Positions 38,986-48,212 of a stretch of DNA of 50,746 nt are shown piece after piece. The stretch covers positions 1-50,746 of the forward strand of contig NZ_JACSPT010000019.1 of the NCBI RefSeq assembly GCF_014837015.1, in the 5' to 3' direction. Position 1 is the stretch's first letter, and every line of letters starts with the position of its first letter. The DNA is from Acinetobacter pecorum (GTDB taxonomy: Bacteria > Pseudomonadota > Gammaproteobacteria > Pseudomonadales > Moraxellaceae). Below the pieces are notes generated by a model. That model worked only from the letters and a program-made list of their open reading frames with translations. It did no database searches and had not been told where the DNA came from. The position numbers and the translations under genes were made by a program.

Positions 38986-39885
38986 TTAATGTTTATGCTG
39001 TTCCAATGTATTACATTCCGTACTTTCTATTTGTAACGTAATTTCAGTAATACTATGATTATGTTTTAGAACGTCTAAGGCCTTTTGATAGAGCTGATCT
39101 GGATCGCTATTAGGAGCAACCAAATGAGCAGTTAAATGAATGTTTTTTGAAGATATAGCCCAGACTTTCAACTGATGAATCCCTTCAACACCCTCTAGCA
39201 TCAATAAATCATTTCTTAACGACTCAATATCAATCTCATCAGGAACCCCTTCAAGCAGAATATGGATACTTTGTTTTAATAAAACCCAAGTTCGAGGTAA
39301 AACCCAGAAGCCAATTAACACAGCGATTACGGTATCTACCCACATCCACTGGGTAAAATAAATGACCACTCCTCCGATAATCACGCCTATCGATCCCAGT
39401 GCATCACTAAGAACTTCTAAATATGCGCCTTTCACATTTAGACTTTCTTGAGCACTCGCAGAAAGGATTTTCATTGAAATCAAATTTATGACCAAACCAA
39501 TGACTGCGACAATCATCATTCCAACACTTTGAATTTCAGCAGGATTCGTAAAACGTTGGTAAGCTTCATAGACAATATATATCGCCACCACAAAAAGCAT
39601 CACTGCATTAAACAGAGCCGCTAAAATTTCGAATCGCTGATAGCCAAAAGTTCTTTTATCATCTGCGGCTTTTTTACCAATTTTGATAGCAGCAAGAGCA
39701 ATAGCTAATGCGGCTACATCAGTAAACATGTGAGCGGCATCAGACAGTAATGCTAAACTTTGGGTAATAAAAGCAGCGACAACTTCTACTATTAAAAAAG
39801 TAGTCGTTAAACCCAAAGCAAACATTAATTTCTTACTATTTCCTTCAGTAACAACCGCATGGCTATGATCATGATGTTCTGACAT
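38986..39885 (-). CDS. czcD: CzcD-type cation diffusion facilitator
   Basis: This 299-aa inner-membrane Zn/Cd/Co exporter of the CDF family has six membrane helices (first about residues 22-42). The metal site is HMFTD (His and Asp, 2nd helix) with the matching SDALGS in the 5th, followed by a C-terminal cytoplasmic domain. A His-rich N-terminus (SEHHDHSHAVV) and C-terminal His residues fit metal handling. It is the last gene of the czc operon, 85 bp after czcA. Confidence 0.93.
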   Translation of the reverse strand: MSEHHDHSHAVVTEGNSKKLMFALGLTTTFLIVEVVAAFITQSLALLSDAAHMFTDVAALAIALAAIKIGKKAADDKRTFGYQRFEILAALFNAVMLFVVAIYIVYEAYQRFTNPAEIQSVGMMIVAVIGLVINLISMKILSASAQESLNVKGAYLEVLSDALGSIGVIIGGVVIYFTQWMWVDTVIAVLIGFWVLPRTWVLLKQSIHILLEGVPDEIDIESLRNDLLMLEGVEGIHQLKVWAISSKNIHLTAHLVAPNSDPDQLYQKALDVLKHNHSITEITLQIESTECNTLEQHKH

Positions 39886-39970
39886 AAAATTTTCCTTATT
39901 TAATCCATGATTAGCAGAGATATTTGAGACAGACCCAATATCTCTGCTAAAAATTGCTTAATCTAATGGA

Positions 39971-42900
39971 TTAAGAAGCTTTCTTTTCATTCATCCACCG
40001 GTACAGTACAGGCAGTAAAACCAATGTAAGCAGGGTAGAGGAGATAATTCCTCCAATGACTACAGTCGCTAAAGGTCTCTGTACTTCTGCCCCAGTCCCG
40101 GTTGCCAAAGCCATCGGAACAAACCCAAGCGAAGCAACACAAGCGGTCATCAGCACAGGTCTAAGACGCAAAATTGCACCCTGCCACGTTGCATAATAAA
40201 GGTCATATTGCTGTCGCAACTCTTTGATAAAGGTGAGCATGACTAAGCCATTCAGTACAGCCACCCCCGATAGTGCAATGAAGCCAACCCCTGCTGACAT
40301 GGATAATGGAATGTCACGCAACCACAACGCGATTAAGCCTCCACATAAGGCAAACGGGACACCACTAAAGACCAGTAAGCTTTCTTTGATATTATGGAAT
40401 ACAGCCATCAATAAAATAAAGATCGTCAACAATGCGAGCGGAACCACCAATTGCATACGCGCTTTTGCAGACATCAGATTTTGAAATTGACCGCCATAAT
40501 CTATCCAATAACCGCTTGGTAATTCCTGTTTGGATAACGTGCTCTGAAGTTCTGTTACGAATGAGCCTAAATCGCGTCCTTCTACATTTGCAGTAATAAC
40601 CACCCGACGTTTACCATTTTCACGGCTGACCTGATTAATACCCAGGATATTTTCAACGCGTGCAACATCTTGCAGTTGGACTAAACCACCATTTGGCAAT
40701 TGAACAGGAAGTAGCGCTAACTGCTCGGGACTACGCTGGGATTCATCTAGACGGATAACAAAATCAAAACGCTTGTCTCCCTGTAGAATGGTTCCAACAT
40801 TTTGACCACCGACACTTGTCGCCACCAGATCCTGAATTGCTCTTACCGACAAGCCGTATTGTGCTGCTCTGGACTTATCAACTTCTACATTCAACAAGGG
40901 TAAGCCGCTGGTTTGCTCTACATTAACGGCTGTCGCGCCTGAAATTGATTTAATTTTCTGAGAAATCTTATTCGCTTCACGATTCAGAATTTCCATATCA
41001 TCGCCAAATAACTTGACACCCACATCACTTCGCACCCCTGAAATTAACTCGTTAAAACGCAGTTCAATGGGTTGCGAGAACTCACTGTTATTTCCCGGCA
41101 ATGTCGCTAAGAAAGTAATCATTCTTTGGCGAAGCTCATCAATCGTTTGTTTTGGATCAGGCCATTCATCATGAGGTTTTAACAGTACCACGCCATCTGA
41201 AATGTTGGGTGGCATGACATCTGTGGCCACTTCTGCTGTACCGGTACGGGCAAAGATTGCTTTAATTTCAGGAAATTCTTTCAACAGTAACTTTTCAGTA
41301 TTTTCCTGCATTCTCAGTGACTGTTCTAACCCTGTACTTGGGGAACGCATTTGCTGAACAGCAAAATCACCTTCACCCAGTTGAGGTGCAAACTCGCTAC
41401 CTGTTTGAGTAGCTAGCACACCCGTAAGCACTAAAATACAGGCAGCCACAATAGTCACAAATAAACGAAGCTCATAGGCTCTATCTAAAAGCAATTCATA
41501 TTTAGTTTTAAGCCAATGCATCCAGCGACTTTCGGTTTCCTTGACTTCTCCAGTGACAAATAGGGCAACTGCGGCTGGCACAAAAGTGACAGATAAAATC
41601 ATGGCCCCAATTAAAGCCAGTACAACCGTCATTGCCATAGGATGGAAAAGTTTGGCTTCTACACCCGTCAGGGTAAAGATAGGTAGATAAACCACCAAAA
41701 TAATTAACTGTCCAAAGATGAGAGGACGACGCGCCTGTTTTGCAGCCAAGAAGACTTCTTTAAATCTTTCAGAACGGCTAAGTAAACCACCTTTCAGCTT
41801 CTGAGCTTCTGCTAGCCGACGGATACAGTTTTCTACAATAACCACTGCACCATCAATAATAATACCGAAGTCCAGTGCCCCTAAACTCATCAGATTTGCA
41901 CTAATCTTCTGCTCTGCCATTCCCGTCAAGGTAAACAGCATTGACAGTGGAATAACGCAAGCCGTGATCAGCGCAGCACGGAAATTACCTAGAAAGAGAA
42001 ATAAAATAACAATGACGAGGATTGCACCCTCAATCAAATTTTTCTGAACGGTTTTGATCGCCCGATCAACCAAATGCGTACGGTCATACACAGTCTCAAT
42101 CACCACACCTTTAGGTAGCGATTGCTGGATCGATTGCACCTTTTCATCAATGGCTTGAGCAACGGTACGGCTATTTTCTCCCATCATCATCATGGCAATA
42201 CCCAATACAGTTTCTTCACCATTATAGGTTGCAGCCCCTGTTCTTAAGTCATGACCAATTGAGACATTGGCGACATCTGCCACCCGAATAGGATAGCCGT
42301 TTTTATTGGTAATACTGATGTTCTGGATATCTTCAATCGTGTTTAAAGTGCCGGGAACACGAACCGTTAGCTGTTGTCCATTTTTCTCAATATAGCCAGC
42401 ACCACGGTTTTCATTATTCTCTGTTAAGGCAGTTTGTAAATCAGACAAAGGAATTTGCAATTGTTGCAATCGGTTCAGATCAGGGGCAACCACATAGGTT
42501 TTATTAAAGCCACCGATACTGTTGATCTCCGCAACGCCTTTTACGCGCTGTAATTGCGGTCTTACAATCCAATCCTGAATTTCACGTAAATCCATCGCCG
42601 AATAAGGGGTTCCATCCGGCTTTTTAGCATTTGGTTCGGCTTTAATCACCCATTGATAGATTTCACCTAAACCTGTCGAAATAGGCGACATGTTAGGTTG
42701 CACATCTTCAGGCATTTCTCCCATTGCTTCTTGCAAGCGCTGGTTGATAAGCTGTCTGGCCCAGTAAATATCCGTGCCATCTTCAAAAATGATGGTCACT
42801 TGCGATAAGCCGTAGCGTGAAATCGAACGGGTTTGTTCCATTTTCGGCATGCCTGACATGGCATTCTCAATTGGATAGGTAATCCGCTGTTCCATTTCCA

Positions 42901-43129
42901 AAGCCGTAAAGCCATTGGCTGAAGTGTTAATCTGCACCTGAGTATTGGTAATATCCGGTACAGCATCAATCGGTAACTTTTGATAACTATAAATACCAAT
43001 AGCAATCCAGGCTGCAATAAACAGCATGACCCAGATTGCGTTATGAATAGAAAACTGGATCAGCCGATCAAACAGCCCTTCAGGTTTTACCGATTCGTGG
43101 TCTGGAATGTGAGGGCTTTTAGTGCTCAT
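39971..43129 (-). CDS. czcA: CzcA-type heavy-metal RND pump
   Basis: This 1052-aa protein is the proton-driven inner-membrane pump of the tripartite Co/Zn/Cd efflux complex. It shows the HME-RND signature DFGIIIDGAVVIVENCIRRL with the essential Asp pair, twelve membrane helices, and two large periplasmic loops. Length is normal for the family. Its start overlaps the czcB stop by 11 bp. Within the subfamily, the metal specificity (Zn/Co/Cd versus Ni) cannot be fixed by eye. Confidence 0.95.
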   Translation of the reverse strand: MSTKSPHIPDHESVKPEGLFDRLIQFSIHNAIWVMLFIAAWIAIGIYSYQKLPIDAVPDITNTQVQINTSANGFTALEMEQRITYPIENAMSGMPKMEQTRSISRYGLSQVTIIFEDGTDIYWARQLINQRLQEAMGEMPEDVQPNMSPISTGLGEIYQWVIKAEPNAKKPDGTPYSAMDLREIQDWIVRPQLQRVKGVAEINSIGGFNKTYVVAPDLNRLQQLQIPLSDLQTALTENNENRGAGYIEKNGQQLTVRVPGTLNTIEDIQNISITNKNGYPIRVADVANVSIGHDLRTGAATYNGEETVLGIAMMMMGENSRTVAQAIDEKVQSIQQSLPKGVVIETVYDRTHLVDRAIKTVQKNLIEGAILVIVILFLFLGNFRAALITACVIPLSMLFTLTGMAEQKISANLMSLGALDFGIIIDGAVVIVENCIRRLAEAQKLKGGLLSRSERFKEVFLAAKQARRPLIFGQLIILVVYLPIFTLTGVEAKLFHPMAMTVVLALIGAMILSVTFVPAAVALFVTGEVKETESRWMHWLKTKYELLLDRAYELRLFVTIVAACILVLTGVLATQTGSEFAPQLGEGDFAVQQMRSPSTGLEQSLRMQENTEKLLLKEFPEIKAIFARTGTAEVATDVMPPNISDGVVLLKPHDEWPDPKQTIDELRQRMITFLATLPGNNSEFSQPIELRFNELISGVRSDVGVKLFGDDMEILNREANKISQKIKSISGATAVNVEQTSGLPLLNVEVDKSRAAQYGLSVRAIQDLVATSVGGQNVGTILQGDKRFDFVIRLDESQRSPEQLALLPVQLPNGGLVQLQDVARVENILGINQVSRENGKRRVVITANVEGRDLGSFVTELQSTLSKQELPSGYWIDYGGQFQNLMSAKARMQLVVPLALLTIFILLMAVFHNIKESLLVFSGVPFALCGGLIALWLRDIPLSMSAGVGFIALSGVAVLNGLVMLTFIKELRQQYDLYYATWQGAILRLRPVLMTACVASLGFVPMALATGTGAEVQRPLATVVIGGIISSTLLTLVLLPVLYRWMNEKKAS

Positions 43130-44369
43130 GTGAAGCCTCTCCTTTTTCCATCTCAGATTTCAGTAAGAAACTGCCTTGAGCGGCATATTTTTGTCCCTGA
43201 TTAAGCCCATTTACCACTTCAATCCACTGGCTATCCCCAGACGATTGACCTAATTTCACCGGTTGCGGAGTGAATTCAACTTTTTGTCCATGCTGAGTGG
43301 CGACAAAAACCACATCTTTTCCATCGACATTCTGAACTGCGGACTTAAGCACCCGTAATGCGGTACTTTCACTGCGTTGTTGCAACTGTACGTTTACCAT
43401 CAAGTTTGGACGTAATTCGGTTGCATTCGATTCAACTTTTGCTCGCACCTGAAGACGACCTGTTTGAATATCCGCTTCAGTATTTAAGGTTTGAATAACC
43501 GCCCTATAGACCTTTTCAGTTTGCAAAGATTTAAATTCGATCTTTTGATTCGGGGCTAAGCCCACAATTTCAGAATTTGGAACAATAAATTCAAGCCAGA
43601 GCTGATCTAACCGGTCTATGGTAAAGAGTTGACTTGCTAACTGAACATTTTCCCCGAGAACCAAATCCTTTTTACTGATCACGCCAGAAATTGGGGCTTT
43701 TAAAATATAACGCCCGTTACTAGCATTCACTGCACCAAATGCACTTAAACGTGATTGGGCCGCTTGAACCTGGATTTGTGCCCGTTTATAACTGTTATAA
43801 GCCCGTTGATAGTCCTGTTTTGCTGAGATACCCTGTGACCACAATTGACGCTCACGCTCAAAGTCTTGTTTCGCCAGTTCCAGATTGGTTTGTTCAATTT
43901 TAAGATTGGCCTGCTGATCAACTAGATCAGGAACAAGCAATGTAGCCAAAGGCTGCCCTTTCTGAACTTTTTGGCCGAGTTCTACATAAACATTTTCTAC
44001 ATGACCGCTAAAACTCGGTGAGACATGCGCTTGCTGATCCGTATTCACATTGAGTTTGGCAGGATAAGAACTTAATTTAACCACCGGACCTTGATCGACC
44101 GCTGATAACTGTATGCCCTGTTCCACCAGTTGCTTGGCCGTCAGGCTCACGCCTTCTGCATGCTCTTCGGTTTCACCGCCATGTTCTTCACTTCCATGTT
44201 CCTCTGCGCCTTCTTCCTCTGCATGTTCATCTGATGTTTCAGATTTATTCTTACCCGACAAGATCAAGAAAATACTGAGGAGTACGGTTGCGCCGATGAC
44301 CAAACCAATCAGTAGAGGTTGAGAGATTTTTCCGCTCTGTTTTTTTAAGCTGTTTTTAAGATCGAACAT
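43119..44369 (-). CDS. czcB: CzcB-type periplasmic adaptor
   Basis: This 416-aa membrane-fusion protein joins CzcA and CzcC. It has an N-terminal membrane helix (about residues 19-38) and an acidic His-rich segment (about 45-70: EEEGAEEHGSEEHGGETEEHAEG), likely metal-binding. A lipoyl-like hairpin and beta-barrel domain follow (DQQAHVSPSFSGHVENVYVELGQKV ... ILKAPISGVISKKDLVLGENV). I start at MFDLKNS (44369), where GGGAAATT provides a ribosome site; a longer frame lies inside czcC. It begins one base after the czcC stop. Confidence 0.93.
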   Translation of the reverse strand: MFDLKNSLKKQSGKISQPLLIGLVIGATVLLSIFLILSGKNKSETSDEHAEEEGAEEHGSEEHGGETEEHAEGVSLTAKQLVEQGIQLSAVDQGPVVKLSSYPAKLNVNTDQQAHVSPSFSGHVENVYVELGQKVQKGQPLATLLVPDLVDQQANLKIEQTNLELAKQDFERERQLWSQGISAKQDYQRAYNSYKRAQIQVQAAQSRLSAFGAVNASNGRYILKAPISGVISKKDLVLGENVQLASQLFTIDRLDQLWLEFIVPNSEIVGLAPNQKIEFKSLQTEKVYRAVIQTLNTEADIQTGRLQVRAKVESNATELRPNLMVNVQLQQRSESTALRVLKSAVQNVDGKDVVFVATQHGQKVEFTPQPVKLGQSSGDSQWIEVVNGLNQGQKYAAQGSFLLKSEMEKGEASHEH

Positions 44370-44370
44370 G

Positions 44371-45738
44371 TTAATTTCCCCCACCAATGACAGGCATGGC
44401 CTGTATGTCTTGCCATAAGTTTTGATTGATTTGTGCAATAGCATCTTTCGACATGACTTCACTTGGGCTAATGCCTAAGCTCAAACTTTCTGCTTCAATG
44501 GCCTTTTGCCAGCCATCCCGTAACAACTGGACTTTACGCAGACGGATGTCTTGTAATTGAAGCGTGGCTTGCTGAACATCGGTTAAAGCAAACTTGCCTG
44601 CCAAGAAACCTTGTAGCGTCTTACTTTGAACTTGAGTCGCCAAAGGAATTTGAGTCTCGTCAACGACTTTGAATTGCAGCTCTAAACCCTGCAACTCGGT
44701 TAAAATTGTGCCTATTTGCAGCGCATTTTGCTTCAGATAAAACTCTTTCTGACGCTCTAATAAGTTCATTTTTTCTTGCGCGATTTTTATGCCATTTTGC
44801 TGACGATCGAAAATATTAAGCGGTACACTGACTCCGACTACTAATTGATTTTGTGTGGAGTTTTCCAAGGATTGGGTGCGGTTGACACCTAGGTTTAAAG
44901 TGGGGTTAGGACGTGCCTTTGCCCTTAGTTGATCAACCGTTGCTTGAGACTCTAATACCAGTAAAGCTCGATATTTCTCAACGTAGTTTTCCGCTAAATA
45001 TTCTTGAACCTGTTCATGAGTCGATTTTGGCCAGAGCTTTTGTGAAGAGAGGTTTACCTGCAATGACTTATCAGACGTACCCCATAAATTTGATAATTGT
45101 TGGGTGGCCACTTGTACCTGTAAGTCTGCCTGTCTAAAAAGACGGATATTTTCAGCATGGCTTAAACGTGCGCGATTTACATCTACTTGGGCAATACTGC
45201 CTGCATTAAAGCGCTTTTCGATTGCTTGAAGGTTTTCTTGGCTCACCCGAAGTTGTTCATTGACAATGTTTTTTTCAAGTTCAGCAATGGCCAGTTGTGA
45301 CCATACATATTTCACTGCAAGCTCAATTTGTGCTTGATAAATCTTCTGTTTCAGCGCTGTTTTATCTGTAGAGAGACTGGCTAATTTTTGGTTTGCTCTT
45401 CGCTCACCAAAAATATCCAAGGGTTGTGATATGCCAATGGTAAGCTCTTTTTCATTATTTGAACCAAATCCCGTTTGTTCAACTGACAGTTCAGGATTTT
45501 TAAACAGCTTACTTTGCTGAAGATTCGTGGCATTAATGCTGTTTTGCGTTTCCCAGAAATTTTGGGACGCTTGATACTGGTTGACCTGATCAATGGCTTG
45601 TCGCAGCGTTAAATCTTGAGGACTGGCGACTACAGAAGTACTCAAGCTGATCATTGCGGATAGCAAGACACCTGTACGGAATGCTGACCAGGATAAATTC
45701 AGGATAGAAGTATCCTGATATAATTTGTTTTTTGACAT
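44371..45738 (-). CDS. czcC: CzcC-type outer-membrane factor
   Basis: This 455-aa TolC-like outer-membrane protein has a signal peptide (about residues 18-40, TGVLLSAMISLSTSVVASP) and two copies of the OEP repeat (LTLRQAIDQVNQYQAS; AKARPNPTLNLGVNRTQS). It completes the tripartite channel. The start at MSKNKLY (45738) has GTGGGGCA upstream. It lies 48 bp after the CzcI-like gene. Confidence 0.93.
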   Translation of the reverse strand: MSKNKLYQDTSILNLSWSAFRTGVLLSAMISLSTSVVASPQDLTLRQAIDQVNQYQASQNFWETQNSINATNLQQSKLFKNPELSVEQTGFGSNNEKELTIGISQPLDIFGERRANQKLASLSTDKTALKQKIYQAQIELAVKYVWSQLAIAELEKNIVNEQLRVSQENLQAIEKRFNAGSIAQVDVNRARLSHAENIRLFRQADLQVQVATQQLSNLWGTSDKSLQVNLSSQKLWPKSTHEQVQEYLAENYVEKYRALLVLESQATVDQLRAKARPNPTLNLGVNRTQSLENSTQNQLVVGVSVPLNIFDRQQNGIKIAQEKMNLLERQKEFYLKQNALQIGTILTELQGLELQFKVVDETQIPLATQVQSKTLQGFLAGKFALTDVQQATLQLQDIRLRKVQLLRDGWQKAIEAESLSLGISPSEVMSKDAIAQINQNLWQDIQAMPVIGGGN

Positions 45739-45786
45739 GAAATGCCCCACACATAATGAGATTAGGAGTGGTGGGCTTTTATAAGA

Positions 45787-46197
45787 CTACCCCACCAATA
45801 GTAGGGGCAAATCAGGAGGGGGTGTTAATTGATTCAGATAAGGGGATTTATAAAAAGTTCTTCCCAAATAAGATGGTGTAAGGACTGTCTCAAAATGAGT
45901 TTTAAGCTTCAAATCATCGGGTGGGTCAATCTGAATCACGATTGTATTTGAGAAATGACTGCACTTTTCGTTAAAACAAACCTTCTGACAATAGTCATAA
46001 ATTTCTTTATAGTTTTCTAAGGAATAAAGTGCTTGACTAGGACTATCACTCTTTTCGTCTAAATCGATTGGATTAGAGAGTATTGAATTGGGTATGTTTG
46101 GCATTTCATGCAGACACGCAGCCTCTGCCACACTCCAAATATTCTGGAATGTGAATAAGAGTACCAATATCTGGATTAGAAATGTTTTTCTCTTCAT
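45787..46197 (-). CDS. CzcI-like periplasmic protein
   Basis: This 136-aa secreted protein has a signal peptide (KRKTFLIQILVLLFTFQNIWSVAEA) and a Pro-rich C-terminus (LNQLTPPPDLPLLLVG). It is the first gene of the czc operon, where CzcI-like proteins usually occur; they are thought to modulate efflux. Four Cys residues (ACLHEM, CQKVCFNEKC) could bind metal. The assignment rests mainly on position and the PPPD ending. Confidence 0.6.
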   Translation of the reverse strand: MKRKTFLIQILVLLFTFQNIWSVAEAACLHEMPNIPNSILSNPIDLDEKSDSPSQALYSLENYKEIYDYCQKVCFNEKCSHFSNTIVIQIDPPDDLKLKTHFETVLTPSYLGRTFYKSPYLNQLTPPPDLPLLLVG

Positions 46198-46339
46198 ACA
46201 CAAATCTGTATTTAAAACACCAATAAGAAGCTGTCCAGATCTATCAAAGATCTGATCACAGAATTTGAGTAACCTTAAACTTTTTGCAGCCTTAAGTAAA
46301 GATATACAGAATTTTTGAAAAAAGCATAGGTCTAGATAA

Positions 46340-46732
46340 TCAAGCTAGATTTTTTAGAACTCCACATTGGTCAATTGTACATAAGCCATCACAAGTACCT
46401 CTTAAATCAGATAATTGTTCAATAAGCTTTTGTTGCTTGATTATATTTTCTCTGATAGCACTGACATGTAAGTCAATTAATTCATTCACATCTGAACAAT
46501 TTTTCTTGGGATTATCTTTATAGGTGAGTAATTGACGAATTTCATTCAAACTCATATTTAAAGTTCGGCAATTCAAAATAAACTTAATTCGCTCAACATA
46601 GCCTATATCGTAAAGGCGGTAATTTCCTTCCGTTCTTTCGGGTTCCGGAATTAAACCTTCCTTTTCATAAAACCTAATTGTTAATACTGAACATGAGGTT
46701 TTTTTAGAGAGTTCACCAATTTTTAAATGCAT
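46340..46732 (-). CDS. MerR-family Cd/Pb-responsive regulator (CadR/PbrR-like)
   Basis: This 130-aa activator has an N-terminal MerR helix-turn-helix (IGELSKKTSCSVLTIRFYEKEGLI), a dimerisation helix and a metal-binding end. Cys79, Cys114, Cys118 and Cys123 (NCSD; TCDGLCTIDQCG) fit the CadR/PbrR pattern. The start at MHLKIGEL (46732) omits 20 residues of the upstream frame, which would run through the promoter. It is divergent from the CDF transporter gene, and a promoter with a 19-bp spacer and dyad lies between them. Confidence 0.9.
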   Translation of the reverse strand: MHLKIGELSKKTSCSVLTIRFYEKEGLIPEPERTEGNYRLYDIGYVERIKFILNCRTLNMSLNEIRQLLTYKDNPKKNCSDVNELIDLHVSAIRENIIKQQKLIEQLSDLRGTCDGLCTIDQCGVLKNLA

Positions 46733-46755
46733 TGAGTTGGTATTTCCAAAAAATC

Positions 46756-46786
46756 TTGACTCTATAGTAACTATAGGGATTCTAAT
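46756..46786 (+). promoter_or_regulatory. MerR-type promoter with long spacer and dyad
   Basis: -35 TTGACT (46756-46761), -10 TCTAAT (46781-46786) with a 19-bp spacer, and a symmetric CTATAGTAACTATAG core in the spacer. This is the classic MerR activation geometry and drives the CDF gene at 46811 or 46823. Confidence 0.8.
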
Positions 46787-46822
46787 ATTCAAAGTTTATA
46801 AATTTTTTTAATGGGTATAACT

Positions 46823-48103
46823 ATGAGTGGCTGTGGATGTAGTAAAGAAACACCATGCGAAGATAAGAAATCTCAACAAGAAAATCATCCATCAATTGCA
46901 GAAGCAAGCAATTCAAAGAATTGTGATAATACGCCTAGCTGTTGTGGTGAAGAGGAAGAAGAAAAATCTTCATCTCCTTGCTGTAACACTTCAAACAGTT
47001 GTGAAGATACCGCTCAATCCTGTTGTGGTTCTGATCCCAAAGAAAATTTAAGCACTGAAAACGTTTTAAAAGATTCGCACTACATGAGTGAATACTTAGT
47101 TCCCAAAATGGATTGTTCTGCGGAAGAACAGATGGTTCGTATGGCGCTATCTTCAATTGATGGTGTTCAAAAACTCATCTTTGATTTACCTAACCGGTCT
47201 TTAAAGGTTCTACATAATCAAAAAGATGAAAATATAACTACCAAACTTGAAGCTTTGGGTTTTGGTGCAAAGCTTGTGAAGACTGAAACTTATATAAGCA
47301 ATCAACAGGCTAAGCAAACAAGTACCTATACCATTCCTAAAATGGATTGCTCTGCTGAAGAGCAAATGGTCCGTATGGCTCTTGCAGATATTGAAGCAGT
47401 TAAAGGTCTTACTTTTGATCTTCCCAATCGAAAACTGAAAGTCTTCCATAATGAAGGGAGTCAGCAAATTACGGCCAAACTTGAAGGACTGGGTTTTGGG
47501 GCGAAACTTGATGAAACACAGCTTTCTTCAGGTGACCTACCCAATGAACCTGATCCTGTAAGACAAGCTAAAGTACTTAAACTGTTATTAGGCATTAATG
47601 CTCTACTGTTCTTTATAGAATTCATCAGCGGTATTATTGCTGCTTCTACAGGATTGATTGCTGATTCTCTAGATATGTTTGCCGATGCAGCCGTTTATGG
47701 TATTGCGCTATATGCCGTCGGGAAAGCTGCGAAATATCAAGTAAAAGCAGCTCATTTTGCAGGCTGGATTCAGTTATTACTCGCTGTCATCGTGATTGTT
47801 GACGTCATTAGACGATTCATGTTTGGAAGCGAGCCAGAATCAACGCTCATGATTGTTATTGGCCTGCTCGCACTTATAGCTAACGTGACATGCTTATATC
47901 TTATTTCTGGTCATCGAGAAGATGGCGCACATATGAAAGCCAGTTGGATTTTCTCAGCGAATGACGTTGTGGTAAATATGGGCGTCATATTTGCCGGTGT
48001 ACTCGTGGCATGGACGGGATCAGCTTATCCAGACTTAATCATTGGTATACTGGTTTCTTTATTCGTACTTAATGGTGCTCGAAAGATTTTGGCTTTGAAG
48101 TAA
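46823..48103 (+). CDS. CDF cation transporter with Cys-rich N-terminus and two HMA-like domains
   Basis: This 426-aa inner-membrane transporter has an unusual N-terminus. A Cys-rich stretch (CGCSKETPC, CCGEEEE, CCNTSNSC, CCGSD) lies in about residues 3-75. Two near-identical HMA-like modules follow (about 88-150 and 170-232), each with PKMDCSAEEQMVRMAL. The CDF membrane part comes last (about 245-426) with metal-site DSLDMFADA. The MerR-type promoter lies just upstream, so it is metal-induced. Two start codons are possible (46811 MGIT or 46823 MSGCGCS); I prefer the second. A CzcD-like transporter with cytosolic metal-capture domains is the best reading. Confidence 0.88.
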   Translation: MSGCGCSKETPCEDKKSQQENHPSIAEASNSKNCDNTPSCCGEEEEEKSSSPCCNTSNSCEDTAQSCCGSDPKENLSTENVLKDSHYMSEYLVPKMDCSAEEQMVRMALSSIDGVQKLIFDLPNRSLKVLHNQKDENITTKLEALGFGAKLVKTETYISNQQAKQTSTYTIPKMDCSAEEQMVRMALADIEAVKGLTFDLPNRKLKVFHNEGSQQITAKLEGLGFGAKLDETQLSSGDLPNEPDPVRQAKVLKLLLGINALLFFIEFISGIIAASTGLIADSLDMFADAAVYGIALYAVGKAAKYQVKAAHFAGWIQLLLAVIVIVDVIRRFMFGSEPESTLMIVIGLLALIANVTCLYLISGHREDGAHMKASWIFSANDVVVNMGVIFAGVLVAWTGSAYPDLIIGILVSLFVLNGARKILALK

Positions 48104-48140
48104 GGTACAACAAGAGTTATACCGAGCGAACCAATACTAA

Positions 48141-48169
48141 AAACCCCAGCAGGATGCCGGGGTTTTTTC
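48141..48169 (+). terminator. hairpin terminator after the CDF gene
   Basis: AACCCC-A-GC ... GC-C-GGGGTT around AGGAT with a T run. It lies between the CDF stop and IS copy 2. Confidence 0.7.
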
Positions 48170-48212
48170 TTTTCTAAACATCTGGGGTGATTGATTAAAT
48201 GGTCATCTAAAA

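Noticed and set aside
46793..46822. longer N-terminus (MGIT) of the CDF transporter
   Set aside because: It is possible but the predicted leader is then very short; MSGCGC fits the Cys-rich start better. Left open.
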